From NCBI GenBank assembly GCA_030830595.1, contig JAURMS010000235.1, forward strand, positions 1-6,775: a stretch of DNA of 6,775 nt, in the 5' to 3' direction. Below the pieces are notes generated by a model, which saw only the letters and a program-made list of their open reading frames with translations, was not told the DNA's origin and did no database searches. Within the stretch, counting starts at the first letter, position 1. The number at the start of each line of letters is the position of its first letter. Made by a program: the position numbers and the translations under genes. Below are positions 1-6,326 of the stretch, one piece after another. This DNA is from Gammaproteobacteria bacterium (GTDB lineage Bacteria > Pseudomonadota > Gammaproteobacteria > Steroidobacterales > Steroidobacteraceae).

Positions 1-489
1 CTGATCCTGTCAGCGGGGGGGCTGCACTTCACTCGATTGAATGCGCTCGGCATTGCCCCGACCTCGGAGATTCCCGTTCCCATCCTGCTGCTCGGCTGGA
101 GCGTCGCCCTGTTGCTGCCGCTCGCCGTCGCCGCCTGGCTGAGAGGCCGCGAGGCCTGGCCAGTAGTGGTCGGTGCAGCGCTGGCGGGCGCCGTCGTGAT
201 GCTCGACACCGGCATCAGTTCGCAACGCCTCGTGGTGTATCTCCTGTACGCCACGGCATCGGTCGGCCTGGTGGTCTGGGGGATGCGCGAGCGCTTGAGC
301 GGTCGGGTGAACCTCGGCGTGGTGTGCTTCCTGCTGACGCTGGTTTCGTTCTACTACTCCAGCCTGTTCGGCATGCTCGGCCGGGCGCTTGGGCTCATCG
401 GCCTGGGCCTGGTGGTGCTGGTGGGCGGCTATCTGGCGGAACGTGGTCGCAGACGCCTGCTCGCGCGCCTTGAGGAGCCGTCGACATGA
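1..489 (+). CDS. Polytopic membrane protein, DUF2157/DUF4401-like, C-terminal part (5' end outside window)
   Basis: The reading frame is open from the first base, so only the last 162 residues are visible. A TTG at 37 could be called as a start, but the frame continues upstream without a stop and this membrane-protein family is usually longer, so I treat the gene as truncated by the window edge. About five hydrophobic segments can be seen, near visible residues 26-47, 52-70, 76-93, 104-121 and 126-144. They are followed by an arginine-rich cytoplasmic-type tail (ERGRRRLLARLEEP). The last helix plus this basic tail resembles the end of DUF2157/DUF4401 inner-membrane proteins. A GDYXXLXY-type gene directly follows, which is the usual neighbour of that family and supports the call. 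The stop overlaps the next start by 4 bp (ATGA). Molecular function is unknown; a role in the inner membrane is inferred from hydrophobicity only. Confidence 0.6.
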   Translation: MILSAGGLHFTRLNALGIAPTSEIPVPILLLGWSVALLLPLAVAAWLRGREAWPVVVGAALAGAVVMLDTGISSQRLVVYLLYATASVGLVVWGMRERLSGRVNLGVVCFLLTLVSFYYSSLFGMLGRALGLIGLGLVVLVGGYLAERGRRRLLARLEEPST

Positions 490-1022
490 AGCCCCTCACC
501 CGCGGCCTGCTGCTGGCAGGCATCCAGTTGCTGCTGGCCCTGGCGGTGGCGGGTACCTTGCTGTACGAGCGCAATACCCTGCCACGTGTCTGGGCGGAGA
601 CCACCGGCTTTGATCCCCTGCTGCCGATCCGGGGGCGCTACGTGGAGTTGAACCTGGTGGTGGATCTTGCCCCTGGCGAAGCGCCGTCCGAGGCGGAGCC
701 CGCGGCCTGGCGCCAGGGCCGTCTCGATGTCCGCGGAGACAGGCTGGTCGCGACGCTGCTGCCCGAGGGCGAATACTCCAGCGACACCGTCATGCTGATG
801 CCGGTTGCAACGCCAGCTGGACCGCGCTGGGCCATGGTGGAGCCGGTGGCGTTCTTTCTGCCGGAGGAGGCAGAGGATCCCACCCGACTCGACGCGGGCG
901 AGGTGCTCTGGGCTGAAGTCAGCGTGCCCGAGCGAGGATCCCCCAGGCCCATCCGACTCGAGGTGCGCCCGCTCAGCCCAGGATCCGTTCCCGCTGATAC
1001 AGCCAGCCCGCCAGCAGGGTAA
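486..1022 (+). CDS. GDYXXLXY family membrane-anchored protein
   Basis: This 178-residue protein has one N-terminal hydrophobic segment (about residues 7-26) and then a predicted extracytoplasmic domain. The family is named for a GDYxxLxY motif; the matching site here is GRYVELNL (residues 50-57), which keeps the glycine, first tyrosine and leucine but has Arg for Asp and Leu for the final Tyr. The later stretch around FFLPEEAE (123-130) and LWAEVSVPERG (141-151) also fits the C-terminal half of the family. The ATG at 486 is supported by GAGGAG at 472-477, 8 bases upstream, and by the ATGA overlap with the preceding membrane-protein gene, which implies coupled translation. The last 16 residues (from Leu163) are Pro/Ser/Ala-rich and lie in DNA that also encodes the end of the convergent permease gene, so that tail is probably unimportant. 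The biochemical role of the family is not known to me. Confidence 0.65.
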   Translation: MKPLTRGLLLAGIQLLLALAVAGTLLYERNTLPRVWAETTGFDPLLPIRGRYVELNLVVDLAPGEAPSEAEPAAWRQGRLDVRGDRLVATLLPEGEYSSDTVMLMPVATPAGPRWAMVEPVAFFLPEEAEDPTRLDAGEVLWAEVSVPERGSPRPIRLEVRPLSPGSVPADTASPPAG

Positions 1023-2154
1023 GCAACACCCCGAGCGTCAGGGTGCTGAGGCCCGAGACCGCGAGGAAGGCCGCAGACAAGGGCTCGCCGCGCAGCAGGC
1101 CCTGGATCAACAGATGCTGTGACATGCTGGGGATCAGCATGAGCCCGGGCGCGGCCTTCACGTCGAGCAGGCCAGCCACCAGGATCGGAAGAGTGGGGAC
1201 CACCAGCACCGCCCCCAGCCAGGTCTGCGCCTCCTTGTAGCTGCGGGTGAAGGACGCCACGACCGTGAGCAGCGCGGCGCCCAGCAGCGTGAAGGGCAGC
1301 ATGCTGACAAAGACGCCCAGCGCGATCGCCGGACCGAAATTGGCGGACATGCCGATCTCCTCCAGCGGGATATAGGTGATCGCCTGCGACGAGGTGATGA
1401 TGACCAGCACCAGCGCAATGGTCATGAACAGCGCCGAGGCCAGCACCTTGCCGTAGATCAGGTGCGCTCGCGGCACCGGCAGCGTCAGCAGGGATTCCAG
1501 CGAGCCGCGCTCGCGCTCACCAGCGGTGGCGTCGATGGCCAGGTACATGCCGCCCAGCAGGGTCGCCAGCACGATCAGGTAGGACAGCATGCCGAGTACC
1601 AGGGTGGAGCGGGTAGTGGGCGTCGACAGGTCCACCTGATCCACCACCAGCGGCTGCACCACCAGTGGAGAGATACCCCGCGCCTGCAGGCGCAGGCTGG
1701 CGAGGATCGATGACCACTCCTGCAGCGCTTGTTCGGTCCGCCTCGCGTAGCGCTCGGCACGCGAATTGGAGGCATCGGCATAGAGCTGCAGGCGCGCCGG
1801 TTCCCCGGCGGCGAGCTGCGTACCGAAGGCCTCCGGCACCACCAGCACGACTCTTTCGACGTCTTCGGCGATCCAGGCCCGAAGCCCCGCATCGTCCGCA
1901 TCCTGCAGGGTGAGGGTGAAGCCTCGCTGCCTGAGGAAGTGCACCAGGTTCGGAGCGTGGTCGGCGCCTGCTACCGCCAGGGGAATGGCATCGTCGAGCG
2001 AGGTGATTGCGCGGTTCATGGATAGCGACAAGCCACCGGCGAACAGCAGGGGACCGAACAGCGGGGTCAGGACCAGGCTCGAGAGCAGTGAACGCCGGTC
2101 ACGAACCGTTTCCATGAACTCCTTGCCCAGCACGGTCAGCAGGGTGCGGATCAT
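973..2154 (-). CDS. NatB-like ABC-2 type exporter permease
   Basis: This 393-residue inner-membrane protein has the layout of NatB/ABC-2 permeases: one N-terminal helix (about 22-46), a large soluble extracytoplasmic region (about 47-180), then a cluster of helices near 182-205, 233-256, 275-300, 311-331 and 359-386. After the second helix comes the diagnostic cytoplasmic sequence DATAGERERGSLESLLTLPV (208-227), close to the GEREKGT-type motif of NatB proteins, which is expected to contact the ATPase. The start is well fixed: ATG at 2154 overlaps the natA-like stop (ATGA), and AGGAGG (complement of 2162-2167) lies 7 bases before it. It should pair with the ATPase encoded just upstream. NatAB of Bacillus subtilis exports Na+, but many relatives have unknown substrates, so I leave the symbol blank. 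Its 3' end overlaps the convergent GDYXXLXY gene by 50 bp. Confidence 0.85.
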   Translation of the reverse strand: MIRTLLTVLGKEFMETVRDRRSLLSSLVLTPLFGPLLFAGGLSLSMNRAITSLDDAIPLAVAGADHAPNLVHFLRQRGFTLTLQDADDAGLRAWIAEDVERVVLVVPEAFGTQLAAGEPARLQLYADASNSRAERYARRTEQALQEWSSILASLRLQARGISPLVVQPLVVDQVDLSTPTTRSTLVLGMLSYLIVLATLLGGMYLAIDATAGERERGSLESLLTLPVPRAHLIYGKVLASALFMTIALVLVIITSSQAITYIPLEEIGMSANFGPAIALGVFVSMLPFTLLGAALLTVVASFTRSYKEAQTWLGAVLVVPTLPILVAGLLDVKAAPGLMLIPSMSQHLLIQGLLRGEPLSAAFLAVSGLSTLTLGVLLTLLAGWLYQRERILG

Positions 2155-2882
2155 GCAAGGCCCTCCTGGTCACCGAGCACCTGGACGAAGGTCTCCTCCA
2201 GGCTGGTGCCGCCGAAGCGATCCTGGAGTGCCGCCGGCGTGCCGCTTGCGGCCACCCGACCGCGGTCGATGATGACCACCTCGTCGCACAGTGCGGCCAC
2301 CTCCTGCATGACGTGACTGGAGAACAGGACGCAGTGACCCTCGGCCCTCAGTTCCCGGATCAGTTCACGCAAGGCACGGGTGGCCATGACGTCGAGCCCG
2401 TTGGTGGGCTCATCGAGCAGCACGATGGCCGGTGAATGCACGAGCGCCCGAGCCAGGGCCACCTTGATCTTCTGGCCCTGCGAGAAGCCTGCGGTGCGCC
2501 GATCGGCGAAGGGCGCCATCTCGAGCTTGCTGACCAGCTCATCGATGCGTCGCTCCAGCGTGGGACCGCCCATGCCGTGGAGGCGACCGAAGAAGCGGAT
2601 GTTTTCCCTTGCAGTGAGCTGTCGATAGCTGCCTGCCGAATGGGTGAGTACCCCGATGCGCCGCCGCGCGCCCAGCGGATCGCGGACGACGTCGATGCCG
2701 TCCACCAGGGCTCGGCCGCGGTCGGGCCGCAGGACGGTATAGAGGATGCGCAGCGTGGTCGACTTACCGGCCCCGTTCGGGCCCAGGAGCCCGGTGATCC
2801 GCCCGGTGCCGGCCTTGAAGCTGACGTCCTGTACGGCAGCCACCTCGCCGAAGGACTTGCCCAGGTTTTCCACCTCGATCAT
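2151..2882 (-). CDS. NatA-like ABC transporter ATP-binding protein
   Basis: This 243-residue nucleotide-binding subunit powers the adjacent permease. Walker A is GPNGAGKST (34-42), the signature is FSQGQ (133-137), Walker B is IVLLDEPT (153-160) with catalytic Glu158, the D-loop is GLD (162-164) and the switch His is His190 in SSHVMQEV. The region where many ABC ATPases have a Q-loop reads IGVLTHSAGSYRQLTARENI (76-95), typical of the NatA subgroup, with His81 near the usual Gln position. The frame stays open 105 codons further upstream (to 3197), but that stretch lies inside the hydrolase gene and shows no ABC homology. The ATG at 2882 gives the canonical MIEVENLGKSFG opening and overlaps the hydrolase stop by 4 bp (ATGA). 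Only a weak GGGGTGG lies upstream, so translation probably depends on coupling to the hydrolase. The transported substrate cannot be deduced from sequence. Confidence 0.9.
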   Translation of the reverse strand: MIEVENLGKSFGEVAAVQDVSFKAGTGRITGLLGPNGAGKSTTLRILYTVLRPDRGRALVDGIDVVRDPLGARRRIGVLTHSAGSYRQLTARENIRFFGRLHGMGGPTLERRIDELVSKLEMAPFADRRTAGFSQGQKIKVALARALVHSPAIVLLDEPTNGLDVMATRALRELIRELRAEGHCVLFSSHVMQEVAALCDEVVIIDRGRVAASGTPAALQDRFGGTSLEETFVQVLGDQEGLA

Positions 2883-4336
2883 GGCACCACCCCGTTGAAG
2901 TTCACCATGAAGGGTGCCGGTTGCGAATCGTCCACGCAGCGGACATCGAGCCCCTGTGCGGAGCCGGCATCGAGGAAGCGCTGCAGCAGCGACTGGGCGC
3001 AGCGCTGCACCAGCTGGATGTGGCCCTGGCCGCGAAAGCTCAGGTGCATTGCATCGGTGAAGCCCGCGGCGGCGACGGCGCCATAGGCTGGCGGGGTCAC
3101 GGGATCGAATTCGCCCGACCACAGGAGGGCGGGGACCGGCGATTGCAGCGGCTGCTTCAGGTCCTCGTCGACCAGGCCGCGCGGCCAGTCGGCGCACAGT
3201 GCCTGCAGGCCTTGCACCATCTGGCGGCCGAGAAACGTGTCGTCGAGCGCCTTGAGTGCGTCCTCGGACGTATCCATGAACGGCGCATCCTCGCTGCAGG
3301 CCACGGCGTTATGCATGCCCATGGCCATGGCCCCGGACATCTCGGCCTCGATGAGCCGGGCCCGGGCGGCGAGCGGAATGAGATTGGCATGATGGGCGGC
3401 CTGGTCGATCAGCAGCGGAAACACAGCCGCGGCCAGGTCCGAGTAGACGGACATGCGCGCCACCATCAGCAGGTGGCCTTCGCCCAGTTTGAAGGAGGCC
3501 ACCTCCCCGGTCAGCGGGTCGGGCAGCGAGACCTCGGCGGGCTGCCTGGCCAGCCGCTGTTGCAAGGCCGCAAAGTCGGCGGCGAGTGAGGGATAGTGCT
3601 CACGGCAAGCCGGTTCCCCGCGGCAGCGCTCGAACAACGCTCGCAGCGCACGGTCGGCATCGATGGCGATCGCGGGTCCCAGTACCAGGCCGGGCGGGAC
3701 CACGCCGTCGAGGACCAGGCTGCGGGTGTATTGCGGATAGCGGCGCGCATAGTGCTGCGCCACGCGCGTGCCGTAGGAGGCACCGTAGAGGTTGATGCGT
3801 GGATAGCCCAGCGCCAGCCTGACGGCCTCGAGGTCGGTGACGGCCACGCTGGTCGTGTAGAAACGCGGGTCACCCGGCAGGGCCTGCAGGCATTCCCGCG
3901 ACAGGCGTTCGATCTGCTCCCGGCTCGCGTCGAACTCCAGCGTCTCGAGAGGCAGGTCGCAGTCCAGTCGGTTGGAGTCGCCCGTGCCACGCTGGTCGAC
4001 CAGCACCAGGTCCCGGTCCCGGCGCACACCGCCCAGGGCTCCAAGTATCGGAACGAAGGCTTCGCCTGCGCCCTGACCCGGCCCGCCGGCGAGCAGGAAC
4101 AGCGGGTCTGCCTTGCCTCGTGCGGAAATGGCCGGTAGTACGGCAATCGACAGCCCGATGCGACGCTCCTCGGGCTGTGAAGGGTTTTCTGCCACCTCCA
4201 GCGTCCCGCAGCGCGCTTCGACGGAGCCGAGGCCCTGTGGATGGGCCAGGCGGCAGGGTGTCAGTTCCAGTGACGGTTCGCTGGCAAGGGCCCCGGCACC
4301 GGCGAGCAGGGTGAGCAGGGCGGCCCAGGGCCTCAT
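2879..4336 (-). CDS. Exported alpha/beta hydrolase, peptidase S33 family (TAP-like C-terminus)
   Basis: This 485-residue protein starts with a short signal peptide: Arg2, a hydrophobic core, then ALA (16-18) as a signal peptidase I site. There is no lipobox, so a soluble periplasmic or secreted protein is expected. The hydrolase core shows the S33 oxyanion-type motif GGPGQG (84-89), DQRGTGDS (114-121), the nucleophile elbow GASYG with Ser187, the acid Asp411 in GEFDPVTPP, and His439 in GQGH. All triad members are present. The C-terminal region with PALLWSGEFDPVTPP resembles the TAP-like domain of tripeptidyl aminopeptidases, so an exopeptidase releasing short N-terminal peptides is the best guess, though esterase activity is possible. 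The ten cysteines (28, 43, 126, 149, 238, 244, 347, 381, 446, 467) all lie after the cleavage site, consistent with disulfides in the periplasm. AAGGA lies 10 bases before the ATG. This is the first gene of the operon with the NatAB-like transporter. Confidence 0.85.
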   Translation of the reverse strand: MRPWAALLTLLAGAGALASEPSLELTPCRLAHPQGLGSVEARCGTLEVAENPSQPEERRIGLSIAVLPAISARGKADPLFLLAGGPGQGAGEAFVPILGALGGVRRDRDLVLVDQRGTGDSNRLDCDLPLETLEFDASREQIERLSRECLQALPGDPRFYTTSVAVTDLEAVRLALGYPRINLYGASYGTRVAQHYARRYPQYTRSLVLDGVVPPGLVLGPAIAIDADRALRALFERCRGEPACREHYPSLAADFAALQQRLARQPAEVSLPDPLTGEVASFKLGEGHLLMVARMSVYSDLAAAVFPLLIDQAAHHANLIPLAARARLIEAEMSGAMAMGMHNAVACSEDAPFMDTSEDALKALDDTFLGRQMVQGLQALCADWPRGLVDEDLKQPLQSPVPALLWSGEFDPVTPPAYGAVAAAGFTDAMHLSFRGQGHIQLVQRCAQSLLQRFLDAGSAQGLDVRCVDDSQPAPFMVNFNGVVP

Positions 4337-4413
4337 GCGGGAGGAGTCCTTATGTACAGACGGGCGACGATTATTGCAGGCGCTCGCTGCTGCGGGGGTA
4401 AAATTCGCGAACT
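4337..4413. promoter_or_regulatory. Divergent intergenic region between hydrolase operon and mnmG
   Basis: These 77 bases separate the two divergent starts and must hold at least part of both control regions. For the minus strand, AATAAT (complement of 4370-4375) matches the sigma-70 -10 consensus at five of six positions and would start RNA about 25-30 bases before the hydrolase ATG, but I find no convincing -35 for it. AAGGA (complement of 4347-4351) is the hydrolase ribosome binding site. On the plus strand, GGGAGGAG (4339-4346) is a strong Shine-Dalgarno for an ATG at 4352. The two opposing ribosome sites lie side by side in a near-palindrome, AGGAGTCCT. A perfect 8-bp palindrome, TTCGCGAA (4404-4411), abuts the mnmG start; it may be a protein site or chance. 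Confidence 0.5.
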
Positions 4414-4417
4414 GTGA
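4352..4417 (+). CDS. Possible 21-codon leader ORF overlapping the mnmG start
   Basis: An ATG at 4352 opens 21 sense codons and ends in TGA at 4415-4417, so its stop overlaps the mnmG GTG in a GTGA tetranucleotide. The peptide begins MYRRATIIAGARCCGG and ends KIREL; it is basic, has adjacent cysteines, and I do not recognise it. The start has an excellent Shine-Dalgarno, GGGAGGAG at 4339-4346, five bases before the ATG. That arrangement is typical of translational coupling and would explain how mnmG is initiated without its own Shine-Dalgarno. Against it, I see no good promoter upstream within the hydrolase gene, and the best mnmG -10 lies inside this ORF, so a transcript from that promoter would lack it. 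It may be a chance ORF. Confidence 0.25.
   Translation: MYRRATIIAGARCCGGKIREL
4374..4404 (+). promoter_or_regulatory. Candidate sigma-70 promoter for mnmG
   Basis: TAAAAT at 4399-4404 matches the -10 consensus at five of six positions. TTGCAG at 4374-4379 is a weak -35 (the TTG is kept) with a 19-base spacer, slightly long. Transcription would begin near 4411, two or three bases before the mnmG GTG at 4414, giving an almost leaderless mRNA. This fits the absence of any Shine-Dalgarno at normal distance. It is a pattern match only. Confidence 0.35.
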
Positions 4418-6303
4418 ACAGCTACGACGTCATCGTCATTGGCGGCGGCCACGCCGGCACGGAAGCTGCGCTGGCGGCGGCCCGCATGGGTGCGCGCACG
4501 CTGCTCATCACCCAGAGCCTGGAGACGCTGGGGCAGATGAGCTGCAACCCGGCCATCGGTGGCATCGGCAAGGGTCACCTGGTGCGCGAGATCGATGCAT
4601 TGGGCGGAGCCATGGCGCGCGCGGCCGACGCCGCCGGCATCCAGTTCCGCACCCTGAACGCCAGCAAGGGTCCGGCAGTGCGCGCCACGCGGGCGCAGGC
4701 GGACCGACAACTGTATCGCCGTGCCGTTCGGCGCCTGCTGGAGGCCCAGCCCGGGCTTGAGTTGTTCCAGCAGGAGGTGGCGGATCTCGTCATCGAGGGT
4801 GGTCGGGTGCGGCGGGTGGTCACCGCCCTCGGCCCGACTTTCGAGGCCCGGAGCGTGGTGCTGACCACGGGCACGTTCCTCGGTGGCCGCATCCACGTGG
4901 GGCTCGACCAGCATGCCGGGGGTCGCGCGGGTGATCCGCCCTCCTTGCGCCTCGCCGCCCGCCTGCGCGAACTGCCGCTGCGGGTGGGACGACTGAAGAC
5001 CGGCACCCCGCCGCGGCTCGATGGCCGCACGCTCGACTGGTCGGTGATGACCCCTCAGCCGGGCGACGAACCGCGACCCGTGTTTTCCTTCCTCGGGACG
5101 CTTGCAGATCACCCGCAGCAGGTGAGCTGTCACATCACGCATACCAACGAGCGTACCCACGCGCTGATTCGGGCTGCCGCCGATCGTTCGCCGATGTTCA
5201 CCGGCGTGATCGAGGGCATCGGACCGCGTTACTGTCCCTCGGTCGAGGACAAGATTGCCCGCTTTGCCGACAAAGCTTCGCACCAGGTCTTCGTCGAGCC
5301 CGAGGGTCTCGATACCCACGAGGTCTATCCCAACGGGCTGTCGACCAGCCTGCCTTATGACGTGCAGGTGGAGTTCATCCGGAGCATCCGCGGCTTCGAG
5401 CGCGCGCACCTGCTGCGCCCCGGCTATGCCATCGAGTACGACTATTTCGACCCGCGCGACTTACGCCACTCGTTGGAGCTCAAGTGCATTGACGGCCTGT
5501 TTCTGGCCGGTCAGGTCAATGGCACCACCGGTTATGAGGAGGCAGCGGCCCAGGGATTGCTGGCGGGCCTCAATGCAGCGCTGGCGGCCCGCGGTGAGGC
5601 GTCCTGGTGGCCGCGGCGCGACGAGGCTTACCTCGGCGTGCTGGTCGACGATCTCGTGACCCGCGGTGCCAGCGAACCCTACCGCATGTTCACCAGTCGT
5701 GCCGAGCACCGCCTGCTGCTCAGGGAGGACAATGCCGACCTCAGGCTTACGCCGCGCGGCCGTGAGCTCGGCCTGGTGGATGACGCGCGCTGGGCCTTTT
5801 TCGAGGCCAAGCGCCACGGCGTCGAGCAGGAGCTCAAGCGGCTGGAGTCGGTGATGCTGCGACCAGGAGGCACCGATGCTGCCGCCTGCGAGAGACTGCT
5901 CGGTGCCCCACTGGCTCGAGAGCAGCGGGCCCTCGAGCTGCTGCGCAGGCCGGGCGTGGACTACGATGCACTGGTCTCACTTGAGGGCGTGGGCGCTCCG
6001 CCGGCATGGCAGGACGCTCGACTCGCGAGCCAGGTCGCCCTTCAGGTCGAGGTGCAGTCGAAATACGCGGGCTACATCGATCGGCAGCAGCAGGAGATCG
6101 ACAGGCACAGACGTCATGAAGAGACGCGGCTGCCACCCGACATCGATTACGCACTGGTTGCGGGTCTGTCCAACGAAGCCCGTCAGCGCTTGGCGGAGGC
6201 GCGCCCGGACACGCTCGGCCAGGCCTCACGCCTCCCCGGCATCACCCCTGCGGCCATCTCGCTGTTGCTGGTGCACCTGAAGCGCGGCTCGCGCGCGGCC
6301 TGA
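4414..6303 (+). CDS. mnmG: tRNA uridine-5-carboxymethylaminomethyl(34) synthesis enzyme MnmG
   Basis: This 629-residue protein (also called GidA) is the FAD-dependent partner of the GTPase MnmE. Together they add the aminomethyl or carboxymethylaminomethyl group to C5 of wobble uridine 34 in several cytoplasmic tRNAs, which helps accurate decoding of codons ending in A or G. The FAD-binding motif is IGGGHAGTEAA (9-19). The two redox-relevant cysteines are present: Cys44 in MSCNPAIGGIGKGH and Cys274 in PRYCPSVEDK, matching E. coli Cys47 and Cys277. AGQVNGTTGYEEAAAQG (365-381) is the second signature. The C-terminal part, ending in SLLLVHLKRG, is the helical domain that binds MnmE. The GTG at 4414 is the only possible start: the frame is closed by TAA at 4399 and no other start codon lies between. 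No Shine-Dalgarno is at normal distance. rsmG, a frequent neighbour, is not directly downstream. The gene is intact, with no frameshift. Confidence 0.97.
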   Translation: MNSYDVIVIGGGHAGTEAALAAARMGARTLLITQSLETLGQMSCNPAIGGIGKGHLVREIDALGGAMARAADAAGIQFRTLNASKGPAVRATRAQADRQLYRRAVRRLLEAQPGLELFQQEVADLVIEGGRVRRVVTALGPTFEARSVVLTTGTFLGGRIHVGLDQHAGGRAGDPPSLRLAARLRELPLRVGRLKTGTPPRLDGRTLDWSVMTPQPGDEPRPVFSFLGTLADHPQQVSCHITHTNERTHALIRAAADRSPMFTGVIEGIGPRYCPSVEDKIARFADKASHQVFVEPEGLDTHEVYPNGLSTSLPYDVQVEFIRSIRGFERAHLLRPGYAIEYDYFDPRDLRHSLELKCIDGLFLAGQVNGTTGYEEAAAQGLLAGLNAALAARGEASWWPRRDEAYLGVLVDDLVTRGASEPYRMFTSRAEHRLLLREDNADLRLTPRGRELGLVDDARWAFFEAKRHGVEQELKRLESVMLRPGGTDAAACERLLGAPLAREQRALELLRRPGVDYDALVSLEGVGAPPAWQDARLASQVALQVEVQSKYAGYIDRQQQEIDRHRRHEETRLPPDIDYALVAGLSNEARQRLAEARPDTLGQASRLPGITPAAISLLLVHLKRGSRAA

Positions 6304-6326
6304 AGCTTTCCTTCCGGAGACCCTGC

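Noticed and set aside
873..961. Two similar stretches, GAGGATCC followed by CCGACTCGA, near 873-892 and 934-961
   Set aside because: The halves are differently spaced and both lie in coding sequence; two short shared words in GC-rich DNA are likely chance.
1022..1047. Weak hairpin (CACCC/GGGTG stem at 1027-1031 and 1041-1045) just after the GDYXXLXY stop, as a possible terminator
   Set aside because: The stem is only five base pairs plus a bulged extension, has no U-tract, and lies inside the permease coding sequence.
2883..3197. In-frame 105-codon N-terminal extension of the NatA-like ATPase
   Set aside because: It lies wholly inside the hydrolase gene in another frame, encodes an Arg/Pro-rich sequence unlike any ABC protein, and the ATG at 2882 gives the canonical N-terminus.
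2436..4146. Other long open frames overlapping the hydrolase and ATPase genes (for example 2436-3086, 2921-3589, 3511-4146)
   Set aside because: All overlap well-supported genes in shifted or opposite frames and have compositions typical of GC-rich shadow translations.
4333..5409. A 358-codon antisense ORF lying opposite mnmG
   Set aside because: It is the complement of a strongly conserved gene in GC-rich DNA, where long spurious antisense frames are common. Its translation is rich in Arg, His and Gly and has no recognisable domain.
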